This document shows positions 48,372-58,540 of a stretch of DNA of 64,000 nucleotides, piece by piece; positions within the stretch are counted from its first letter, which is position 1; every line of letters starts with the position of its first letter. Origin of the DNA: Patagioenas fasciata (taxonomy: Eukaryota; Chordata; Aves; Columbiformes; Columbidae); assembly GCF_037038585.1 (NCBI RefSeq), contig NC_092560.1:55402049-55466048 (forward strand), written 5' to 3'. A program made the translations under genes and the position numbers. The notes beneath the pieces were generated by a model. It ran no database searches, had not been told where the DNA came from, and saw only the letters and a list, made by a program, of their open reading frames with translations.

Positions 48372-48381
48372 GGGGGGGGGG
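48372..48381. repeat. G10 run
   Basis: Ten consecutive G residues, unusual in this AT-rich stretch. Confidence 0.9.
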
Positions 48382-48650
48382 TTGTGATAGGGAAAACAGC
48401 CAGAAGGATAAAGCACCATAGCGCTGACAGTTTCAACTTTTTAACAGAAACATCAAAGAATTATTAATTGTAGTGAAGATTGTTATCTGCAAGGAAAATA
48501 AGAATAGTACTTACAACACTGTTAATATATACATCCCTAACACATCAATAAAATAACAGGACAAATAAGGAACATATTTTTCCCTTCCCTATCTTTTAGA
48601 TTTTCTTTTATGTCAATAGTGCTGATATATATTTTATACACTCTCTTTAC

Positions 48651-48808
48651 CTTAAAAGAGAGTTCCCTGAAGGATTCATCATTCTCCAGTGAAGCAAGAA
48701 TTGTGATGTAGTGTTTAAGGAAAGAGGCTATTTGTCTCTCTTTGTGTGTTAACTCTTCTCTATACATTTCTTTCTTGCATCTTCTAGCACTGCACCAAGT
48801 CTTTCTTG
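48651..48808 (-). CDS. Candidate internal coding exon B, unidentified gene
   Basis: Read on the minus strand, an acceptor ending GATGTTAG is followed by 158 bases and a consensus donor AAG|GTAAAG (GT at 48650-48649). The frame is open throughout, beginning with two bases that complete a split codon and ending in phase 0. The peptide is highly charged (RRCKKEMYREELTHKERQ) and then helix-like (ASFLKHYITILASLENDESF). The acceptor's pyrimidine tract is only moderate. The exon's phase matches candidate exon A 1.2 kb upstream. I do not recognise the protein family; a chance open frame is possible. Confidence 0.3.
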
Positions 48809-50020
48809 CTAACATCTTTTCAAACAAAAGGAATTTTGTAAAAATCAACAACATCGTTTAGTTGAAAGTTCTTCTTTTATTTGTCCCATAGACCCAGAAA
48901 AAATATTTTTGACTTCAAAAATCTTAGCACACAAAGAATACTTATATGCTGTTGTCAGCAGAAATCATCCATTAAGAAAAGATGTCTTCAAGCCATGGCC
49001 AAGGAAAACAATCTTCCAAAGCTCAGGGCAAGCCGGGCATCGTAGTGCTGAGAGAGCTAAATAGAAGTCATTGCTTTGAGTTATTAAGTTAAAATACACC
49101 CCCAGGTGTGTATAGTTTCTATGTGTAGCTTTTCATGTATTCTACCAAGGAAGATTCAGCTCTATCTAAAGGGACTTTGCAGTCACACTCTCAGGGTAGC
49201 ATCACACGATGAGGTATCATGCACATGCAACAACTCCTGTGTATGGAGAGGCTACAGCCTTTCTGCCCAGGAAGCTCCTACCCAGACTCAACACATTAGA
49301 GAGCTTAGTATCCTAATCAAATCCAGCAGTGGAATGCGATTTATTTCTCAAACACAGAAAAGAGGCAGAGTCAGAAATGTAAGGCTAGCTGATTGCTGCT
49401 TTCCAGACTGAAAAAATATGTTGTTTGCACTTCAGGTAGGTTAGTGTTAAAGAAATTTGTTGGGCACAAACCCTGCTGTTTCAGGACAAAGGCGAGCTAT
49501 TGTGCTGCAGCATATCACAGCAGTTAGTCTGACCATGAAATAAGTGATGAAATAGCAGAAGCCATTTTGGAAGAAGACAGTCCCAACTACTTATCAGATT
49601 CAATTTACCATGCTGTTAAAGATGATACATATTGTATGGGGGAGAACAACTCTAGCTATTTCAGGTCAGATAGTCACTTAGCATTTTTATGCCTTTTATT
49701 TGCATATATGTTTTTCACTTACTGACTTCATACTATCTCACAGGTGACCTGAAATTTTGTATTTGGTTGCCTGCATGTAATCTGACTTGAGATATTATTC
49801 ATAAATAATATATTACTCTTTAGATTTTATAACATTAGAAATTAAAATCCAGACTAACGGTACTCCTAGTTAAAAGCAGTCAATCCCAGAACTCAGAGGT
49901 CAGAAACAAAGAGAAGATGGTTAACTCCCATCTGAAAATCTGCTGAAGTGCCCCATGATAGCAGGTCTGTTGTGCCACACTGGAAGTGAGCTGCTTTTTC
50001 CAGGTCTTGAAGATTGCTAC
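48809..50020 (-). other. Candidate intron between exons A and B
   Basis: If both exons are real this 1212-base segment is a GT-AG intron (GTAGCA donor, TTAG acceptor). I see no other feature in it; a second acceptor-like site near 49409 leads into a frame closed by stops. Confidence 0.25.
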
Positions 50021-50201
50021 CTTCATTTTTTTGAATTGTGTGAAGTGTGGCCTCACTTGTCATTGTGTATCCAGCAGCAGACATGTGGTTAGCAGCATCC
50101 TCATACTGCCTCAGGTTTATCTTGTCTGATAGTATCTCCTGGCATAGATGAACAAACAGGGCCACCTCTTCAGGATACCAGCTTGAATCTTGCTGAATTT
50201 T
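50021..50201 (-). CDS. Candidate internal coding exon A, faintly Myb/SANT-like
   Basis: On the minus strand a strong acceptor (eleven T residues, then CCAACATACCAG) precedes 181 open bases and a donor GAAG|GTAGCA. The exon starts in phase 0 and ends after one base of a codon, which exon B completes. The peptide has W-x-x-EEV-x-LF spacing followed by NLRQYEDAANHM and a GYTMTSEA turn. This loosely recalls the three-helix Myb/SANT-like (trihelix) domains of MSANTD and Harbinger-related proteins: aromatic start, acidic pair, Y..IA..M, then G[YF]..T. The resemblance is weak and comes from pattern reading. The open frame continues past the donor to 49893, so an unspliced reading is also possible. 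Confidence 0.33.
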
Positions 50202-51105
50202 CTGGTATGTTGGAAAAAAAAAAAATAGTTACCACTGCAGCAGAACGACAAGTAACAGATAAAATAAATACCAGGCTCTGTAAGATGGTAGGTCAGGGCT
50301 TTCAAATCAGCATTTTAGATGCATCTCAGGATGTATTTTCTTGCATATCAAGAGGTATTCTCTTGTATCTCAAAAGAATATACTTGAAACAAGCACAAAT
50401 ATCACTTTCAGATCCAACACAGTGCAAAAAAGTATATCCAAAGCCTGCACATGGTCCCCAACCTAAGAAAAACCTCAGAGACATAAGGGGGAGTGGTCAG
50501 CTGGTGTCCTTTCTCTGCTGTCTTCTGCAGTCACCCAGTACCTGGCTGCTGGTGGGATGGCTTGAACACCTCAGCCTGGGCCCTTGGCAGCAGAATCCAC
50601 TTCATAAACACGTGTCTCTGGTGAACATCGATTTGTGAATGGTAGCTATTGAAACTTGTTCTGCTTCAGGTTTTTATTTTACACAAAATCACTTCTCCCT
50701 CCTGTGAGGTCTTGCATTGGTATTGCTACACTGTGGGTACAGTGTCATGGCAGTATTTCCGACACATCCAGTGCCAGCGTGAGTGGGAAGAGCCTGACTA
50801 CTTGTCCTGTAGTCTTATCTCTTCATCTAATTCTCAGACAAGATACAGGAATATTTGCCCTCTTACAAGTATAGTATTTTGAGAAACAAAATACAATAAA
50901 ATAAAATCATTTCAAACCATCTGGTTTACTTCACCCACTTTAATAGAACTGTATGACAAGATGGCCAAATAGCCTAAGACTCAGATTTACCAGCTTTCTT
51001 CTGACTATGAATCATGCTTTCTTTACAGAGCAGACATTTATTTCAGATGAACTGCAAGCAGAAGTTAAAGAATCTGCTAGTGACACAAACTAAGGTTTGG
51101 TAGAA

Positions 51106-51157
51106 CCAATCAGCAGCCAGCAAACCCACGCTAGATACCAGGGCCAGGGTGTATAAA
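51106..51157 (+). promoter_or_regulatory. Promoter-like CCAAT and TATA boxes
   Basis: A CCAAT motif at 51106-51110 lies 41 bases before TATAAA at 51152-51157, in a local GC-richer patch. A start site would be expected near 51180. No downstream gene is recognised and no LTR ends were found, so this may be chance. Confidence 0.2.
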
Positions 51158-53098
51158 TGGAGGGTCTCCAATCACACAAGATTGCAATGCACCACTACCA
51201 CAATCAGACCATTTCCATTATTCAGCACAGAAAAACCTGCAGGGAACTATGCAAGGATGTTTTTACCATGCTCCATTTGACCGTTGTTACACTATTACCT
51301 TGATAAATTACTTCAGTAAATGTAAAAGTCGCACTTATTTTGCATGTTATTTCCCTATTGTAGTTACATTCCTGCCTACCATTTTCAGCAGAGAAAGAAG
51401 CAAGAAAACATGTACTGCAGATGTAATTGATCTTAAAATCTGAAGATCTGTAAGAGAAAGGAATACTATTCACAAAGGATTATCAAAATACTGTCCTCAA
51501 GTCAACGGATACACTTAGAGCTTTGAAAGAAAATTGATGCACAGCTCACGCATTAGCAAAACTAAAAATTGTTGTCCAGGCTAAGGTAGAAGGAAAAACA
51601 AAAGACAGAGCTGTTACCATTGCCTTAAAAAAATAAATGGTACTGCTGAACATGAAAATGATACCAGGAAAAACGACAATTTTATTAGTGTAAATAAGTC
51701 ACATATTGACAAGAAAGATGGAAAAGAAGTTGCCAGAATCTATGGCACAAATGGACAATTTCAGTTCCATTATAGTTGATGTACAATTGATTCAAGTGAT
51801 AAAATTAATTGAAAATAATAATAATTGTGAAATATGGAGTGGTGAGACAGGTCATCTCTAGCACAGTGGTAGTTCTGTGTAATCTTTCAAATCTGAGGAT
51901 CTGAGTACCTGGTGGAAAGTAGCCTTTCTGTGACAGCATCACAAGCAAAGAATATGCTGTCCTAAATTCACTTTTTTTTTTTTTTCATTTTAGTCTGGTC
52001 CGTAAGGCTGCTTTCTCACTTAGATTGTCACCTGCTGTAGTCACTATAGTCATCTGCCTCCTGTCCAGCTGGGACATAAAAAAAAAACAGATTCAAATCC
52101 GTGTCCCAGTTCAGGTAGAACAGATTCAGTCTCATCCTGGAGGTCATAACCATCAAACACTAAGGCAAAGAACACATTTCTATGACAACAGTTATAAATC
52201 AAAGATAACCATGTGATGAGTAGCCTAGAGACCTAAGTCAGAATGAAAATGACTATCATTGCAGCCATTTTGTTGGTGTAAATACGTCAGCCTACAAAGG
52301 TCAGGAAAGAGAAGCCTGAGGAAATAAGTCCTTCAGCCTGCCTGGCATTGTCTGCCACTTCTGAAAGAAATGCAGCTGAGGGTAAAAGCCCATTAAATTG
52401 TTTGCTTCTGGAAGGTCTGTCAACAGCAACCCTGGTTAGTGCGATTTGTGATTCTGTTTTTATGTGGAAGTTACAAATGAACCTTGAATGATTAAAATCT
52501 TTATTTCAGTTTTAATGAGTACCCAGAAGATTAGATGATTTTTCAGGCTCAGGAGTCCACAGAAATGGGTTTAGAATATCAGTAAAATGAGCTTTAAACA
52601 AAAACTAAAAACTTTTTTTTCTGACATTCTAGCTGAAAGCACTAGCAAGAATGCACTTGTGACACTACAGCATTTCAGTAGTCAGTGCCAGCCTGAGCCA
52701 GCAGCTCTAGATGTGAACAGTAATGAACAGTAACAAAAACAATCAGGCTTTTTCAGATTTCAAAGTGGTCTGTATGACAGCTCAAGTCAGATATCATTCT
52801 GTGGAACAGTGTTTGCCATCTCTGCCTTTCCAAGCAGCTTAGCAATTTTAAATCAAAATCCTTGGTCATTGTATCTTGGTCTTGCTGGTGTCCTAAATAA
52901 GCATAACTCACTAGATTTAAATAATCTGCTTTAATTATGAAGAGAGATGCAAGCAGCATTTCTGTTTCTCAGACACCTGCGAAGATTATTCTCTCCATAA
53001 ATAGCATAGGAAGACTGTGGCATTGTAAGGATCTCAAAAGATTCTGTAACATAATTTAAAAAATCTAATGATGCCAGAATCACAAAAACTGTATGTAA

Positions 53099-53116
53099 TT
53101 TTTTTTTTTTTTTTTT
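53099..53116. repeat. Poly-T run (18 bases)
   Basis: Uninterrupted homopolymer. Confidence 0.9.
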
Positions 53117-54954
53117 GCATTTCTACAAAGTAGGTGGAGAACTCAATTCATGAAGCTATATATTAAAATATCATGTTTATTCTTCTATTAGCCTGAAACA
53201 CTGGAGGATTTGGTTTCTTTGCTTTATTTTTCTTACTTGAATGCAAAAATGTTATACCACTATGGCATATGGTGTTCTCTTCATCTTTCAGTGAAAGGTA
53301 CAGAAGAATGGAGAGGAGCTCTGACAATAATTCTGCCCCCATAGCAGGTGACAGTAGGTAAGTTTGGAGAACGCGTGCAGTAAACAGGAGGAGTGCTTTA
53401 AAGCTGCCCAGACAGAAGGGAATTAAACAGAATAGTGGTAAATAAAAAAGCTACTAAATGAAAAAGAAAATAAATATTTGGTATGTTAGTAGATCTCCTA
53501 ATGGAACGTATTTGTAAAAGAACATTAGTAAGATCAAGTCATCTCAGAATCAAACGTGTCTCACTGTACTAGTGAGACATATTTAGACAGTCTGTGGGGG
53601 AAAAAAAAAAAAAAATCGGCTGTTTCTGTTTCTACAGTGAATAATAGCATATGTGTAATAAAGTAGAAATTACAGAATATAACTTGCTCATAAAATTTCT
53701 TCATGGCAAAAAATTGTTATGGTTCTGACTCATTTTACATTAAAAAAATCCTGACATTCAGGGTAAATGTGGGAAGAGACATTCAAGGCTACCTCCCAGT
53801 TAGCATAAGAAACCCAATGCAAAGAGATATTTTGCCCATTTCCAGATGGGTTTAGTGTGTCAAAGACATCCAAAGACATGTCAGGCACTTGGGGGTCTGC
53901 TCATTAACATCCCTGAATTTAGTTTAACCTGTTAAGACACTTTGGAAATGACTTTGCAGTCTGCAGGTAATGGACTATGGTGTGACAAGGAAGACGCTCA
54001 GAATTTCTCAACACAGAAAGCGAGACATACGTTGTATGAACGAGAGACAGAGGCTCAAATGCATCTTGAGTTTTATGTCAACTAATTTCCCAGCTGACAA
54101 GGGAGTCACAAATGGCAATTCCAGGGTTAAAGAATTACAACCATAAAATGTGATTTCATGAAAATTCTATTCAAGAAAATGTTTCTTCTCTTTCTTCCTC
54201 AAAAAATTTGATTTTCATTTTCTTCACATTTCAGTTCCCTACAATTTTTTTACCATTGTGCTTTCAAAGCTTAGAAATCAGTTCTGTCAAAGCCAAGTTG
54301 AGTTTTCAACTTCAGCAAACCCAGGATCCAGTCTATACATTTTTACAAATCTATAACAGAGTTCTCTAAAAGCTCACCTGTGTAACTAAGTGGGCATAAC
54401 CTGTACACGCCATTCACACTTGACTGCGTCTGGATGGGTATCATTAGGATTAGAGAAAAAAAACATGTCCTCATCTAGCCCCAATACAGCTTGTGATGGG
54501 AACTGGTTCTGATCAGGTTGCCAGCCCCATGTTCAAGTCTGCTTCTCTATCATGAAGTAAAAAGGCAGAAAATAGGCCTAATAAACTAGGAAACACATGC
54601 AAGTAAAACAGACATAGATCTTTAAAAGCAAATGAACCAGTTTGAATCCATTCTCCTGAACTATGTTTGTATGAACCAGCCCTCACTTTCCCAAGGCAGC
54701 AGTTCGGGACACCAAAAATACCAGCCTTCATAATTAGACTCTTCTGGCACTTTAAATAATTTCTCCTCAGATCAGCAGATCAGCACTGAGCTCACTGGTG
54801 AGTCTTCCTGCTGATTATCTCAACTTTCTCAGTTTCTTCCTCCTTTCCTTCATGCTAAAAGTTCGGATTTAGAGAATCATAGAATAATTTAGATTAGAAA
54901 AGACCTTTAACACTGTCAGCTCCAACTGTAAACCTAACACTACCAAGTCTACAA

Positions 54955-57900
54955 CTAAACTATGTCCCTAAGTTCCACATCTACATGTCTTTCAAACACC
55001 TCTAGAGGTGGTAACTCAACCACTTCCCCGGGCAGACTGTTTTGATGCTTGATAAACCTTTCCATGAAGAAATTTCTCCTAATATCCAATCTAAACCTCC
55101 CCCGACACATCCTAAGCCTAGTTCCTCTTGTCCTAACACTTGCTAGGGAAAAGAGAATGATGGCCACCTCACTACAACCTCCTTTCAGGTATTATAGTTG
55201 TAGAGAGCTATAAGGTCTCCTTTTCTCCAGACTAAACAGCCACAGTTCCGCCAACTGGTCTTCATAAGACTTTTTCTCTAGACCCCTCACCAGTTTATGT
55301 TGCTTTTGTTTGGACATGCTCTAGCACCTCTTGTAGTGAGGGACACAAAAGTGAACATGGCATTTGAGGTGTGGCCTCATCAGAAGGACAATCACTTCCC
55401 TAGTCCTGCTGGCCACACTATTCCTGATGCAAGTCAGGATGCTATTACCTTCTTGGCCATCTGGGCACACTGCTGGCTTGTGTTCAGCTGGCTGTCAATC
55501 AACACCTCCAAGGCCTTTTCCACCAGGCAGCTTTCCAGCCACTCTTCCCCAAGCCTATAGTGCTGTCTGGGATTGTTGTGGCTCATGAGCAGGATCCAGA
55601 ACTTTGCATTGTTGAACCTCATACAACTCGCCTCAGCTCATTGATCCAGCCTGTCCCGATCCCTCTGTGGAGCCATCCTATCCTTTGGTAGATCAACACT
55701 CCTGCCCAACTTGGTGTCATTTAATACTTACTGAGGGTGCACTCTATCCTCTTGTCCTGATCATTGATAAAGATATTAAACAGAACTGAGGCTTGGGGAG
55801 CACCACTCGTGACCAGCCACCAACTGGATTCACCGCAATTCTTTGGGCCCGGCCATCCAGACAGTTTTTTACCCAGTATGGCCATCCAAGCCATGAGCAG
55901 CCAGCTTCTCCAGGAGAATGCTCTTGGAAATGGTGTCAAAGGCTTTACTTAAGTCTAAGTACACAACATCCACAACCTTTCTCTCATCCACTAAGCAGGT
56001 CACCTTGTCATAGAAAGAGATCAGGTTGGTCAAACAAGACGTTCCTTTCATAAAACCATGCTAACTGGGTCTGATCACCTGGTCATCCTGTACATGCCCC
56101 ATGATGGCACTTAGGATGACCTGCTCCATAAAGTTCCTCAGAACTGAGATGTGAGAGACGGAAAGGATAATGCTTCAGACATTGTGGTAAAACCAGTTCT
56201 GCAACATCCAGCCACAGGAGAATGAACATCCCTAGAAGCAGGAGATGGGACATGCAGGATGAGGTGAACTGTGACTAACATATTGACAACAAGTTAAAAG
56301 GCCAGAGACAAAGGCTGGCTGGCTGATGCAGGAGCTGGGGGATGTGTTGAAGGACACGTAGCTCTGTTTTCTGATAGGCCCAACATGGCACTAACGGAGA
56401 AGACCCCAGAGCACTTAAGACCCTTCTAGGTGGCCCAAGACCCTTTGGGACTCTTCTATTTTTTGCAATCACCCTCCATTGACACCTGTGCAAAAGACCA
56501 AAGATTATGCAAGCAGGCGATACAGAGGACAATAAAAAGCCCACCTGTATAGGCACTGGTGGCACTCCTGCCACCCTGAGGACCACTCTGCTCACAAGGC
56601 ACACTGCAGGAACTGAACCAGACACCAGAGGATGCTGCACATGGCTGGATCCAAGACTATGAAACCCATCATACACATCGCGGAACCATAAGGATAGCGT
56701 AATCTCTCTCTCTCTCTTTCTTTCTTTCTTTGCTATGTTTCTATTTTGATTTCCTTTTTATATGTATTATAGCAATGTAAGGTTTACAGCCCCACATGTG
56801 CCACAAACTTTTTATGTTTACCAATTGAGCCTAAATAACTTAAATCCTTCTGCCACCAAATAATTTGTCAATTGGGCCTAGCCACAAGATAAAAATATTT
56901 TGGTTTATGAACCTTAAGTACAGTGTAGACTCTTTTCCAACCAAGGGAATGTATGAATCTGAGTCACCTCTTCCGCAGTCCATACCTCTGGATAGGATGT
57001 GACATGATGTCAGACTGACAGGTCTGTTGTTCTGTGGATCCTCTTTCTGCCCCTTCTTATAGATGGATGTCACATTTGCGAAGGTCCAGGCAACTGAGAC
57101 CTCCCAGGTTAGCCAGGACTGCTGATAAATGATAGAAACTGACTTGGTGAGCATTTTTTACCACCTCCCTGAGAACTTTTGGGTGGATCTCATTTGGTGC
57201 CATAGCCTCGTGTAAGTTTAAGTGGTGTAGCAGATGGCTAACTGTTTCCCCGTGGAATATTGGGGCTTCATTCTGCTCCTCGTCACTATCTTCCAGCTTG
57301 AGGATCTGGGTAGCTGAAGCACAACTGGTCTTCCTATTGAAGACTGAGGCAAAAAAGGCATTTAGTACTGCAGCCTTTTCCTTGTCCTCTGTCACTATGT
57401 TTCCCACTATATCCAATAAAAGAATTAAATTAGTTTTAGCCCTCATTTTGTTGTTAATGTATTTATAGGAATATTTTTACTGTCTTTTACAGCAGTAGCC
57501 AGATTGAGTTCCAATTTTCTCCCTACATAACCTCATGATATCCTTGTAGTCCTCCTGAGTTGCCTGCCCCTTCTTCCAAATGTCATAAACTCTCTTTTTT
57601 TCCTGAGTTCCTGTTGAAGGTCTCTATTCAGCCAGGCCAGTCTTCTTCCCTGCTGGCTCATCTTTCATCATATGGGGACAGCCTGCTGCTGTGCCTCTAA
57701 GATTTCCTTCTTGAAAAGTGACCAGCCTTCCTGGACCGTTTTACCCCTTAGAACAGCTTCCAAGGGACTCTGACAAGAAGCCTACTAAGAAGGTTGAAGT
57801 CTGCCCTCCAGAATACCAAGGTAACAGTTCTGCCAACCACGTTCCTTACTTCTTCAAGAACTGAAAACTCTATCCGTGATTGTTATGCCCAAGATGGCCT

Positions 57901-58500
57901 CCAACCATCACGTCATCCACAAGTCCTTCTCTGTTTGCAAAGAGGTCTGACGGAGTGCCTTCCCTAGTTGTCTCATTGACCAGCTGTATCAGGAAGTTTT
58001 CTTCCATACACTCCACGAACCTCCAAGACTGTTTCCTCTCCACTGTACTGTATTTCCAGCAGACACCTAGTAGGACCCCCACACACAAACAAGGGCTAGC
58101 GATTGTGAGACTTCTCCCAGCTGCTTATAGAATATTTCACCTACTTCTTCATCCTGGTTGGGTGATCTATAACAGGCTCCCACCAGGATATCTGCCTTTC
58201 CTCTCATTCTTACCCATAAGCACTAACCTTTCACGACCATCATGAAGCTCTACACAGTCAAAACACTCCCTGACATACATGGCTACTCCACCTCTTCTAC
58301 TTCTTTGCCTATCCCTTCTGAAGGGTTTGTAGCCATCCATTGCAGCACTACAGTTGTGTGAGTAGTCTCACCATGTTTCCATGATTACAACTATTTCACA
58401 GTTTTCCAGCTGCACAGTTGCTTCCAACTCCTCCTGTTTGTTGCCGATGCTGTGTGCATTGCTGTACAGGCACTTCAGTTGGGCTACTGATCCTGCAGCT
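54955..58500 (-). pseudogene. CR1 ORF2 relic, endonuclease to C-terminus
   Basis: Minus-strand open blocks are 58088-57870 (endonuclease part, FLIQLVNETTREGTPSDL), 57446-57057 (DKEKAAVLNAFFASVFN, HPKVLREVV), 57154-57010 (KKGQKEDPQNNRPVSLTS), then, after the LTR, 56146-55869 (FMEQVILSAIMGHV, GFMKGTSCLTNLISFYDKV, motif A YLDLSKAFDTI), 55939-55721 (LFNIFINDQDKRIECTLSKY), 55622-55434 and 55167-54955 (C-terminal domain). Motif A keeps its aspartate. Motif C is destroyed: just after CTLSKY the reading shifts and stops, and only DDTKLG-like residues can be seen in another frame. The protein cannot be made. Confidence 0.82.
56150..57004 (+). mobile_element. Solo LTR inserted into the CR1
   Basis: About 855 bases, from TGTGAGAGACGG to GATGTGACA, sitting inside the RT reading of the minus-strand CR1. 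Internal landmarks include AATAAAAAGCCC at 56531-56542 (a TATA-like core-promoter position), CACATCGCGGAACCATAAGG (56676-56695) and a CT/TTTC-rich tract at 56703-56731. The order and sequence resemble ERV LTRs common in birds, read on the plus strand. The CR1 reading resumes on both sides, which fixes the boundaries to within a few bases. Flanks (TGAGA left, TGATG right) do not give a clean target duplication. No viral gene is attached. The 133-codon minus frame inside it is chance. Confidence 0.75.
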
Positions 58501-58540
58501 TTTTAGGGGGAGAAACCCAAATTTCAATGTGACTGTTGAG

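Larger units (their letters stand above)
45723..48650. other. AT-rich non-coding DNA
   Basis: It contains an A22 run at 46332-46353, short A runs at about 47068 and 47912, and a G10 run at 48372-48381. A 174-codon minus-strand open frame at 47246-47770 has no recognisable domain and is covered in the findings. Confidence 0.5.
50202..54871. other. Non-coding or intronic DNA
   Basis: No supported gene. It holds a promoter-like CCAAT/TATA pair at 51106-51157, a T-rich acceptor-like site near 51992 followed by an open frame, and a T18 run at 53099-53116. The minus-strand open frame at 52753-52959 has no splice signals that fit. Confidence 0.4.
54872..58540 (-). mobile_element. CR1 LINE interrupted by an LTR
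   Basis: A minus-strand CR1 whose 3' terminus lies at about 54872 (plus-strand GAATCATAGAATAATTTAG). It continues through the 3' UTR, C-terminal domain, reverse transcriptase and endonuclease to the start of ORF2 near 58500 (LKCLYSNAHSIGNKQEELE). An LTR at 56150-57004 splits it between RPVSLTS and VLRNFMEQ of the RT. Without the LTR the CR1 is about 2.8 kb, so it is 5'-truncated. Its terminal octamers and coding are more eroded than in the inner CR1 at 5584-8638. Confidence 0.88.

Noticed and set aside
49409..49440. Acceptor-like site between candidate exons A and B
   Set aside because: CATATTTTTTCAG is a fair acceptor, but the frame that would connect with exon A meets a stop within eight codons.
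56275..56676. 133-codon minus-strand frame
   Set aside because: Lies wholly inside the LTR that interrupts the CR1 and reads against its orientation.
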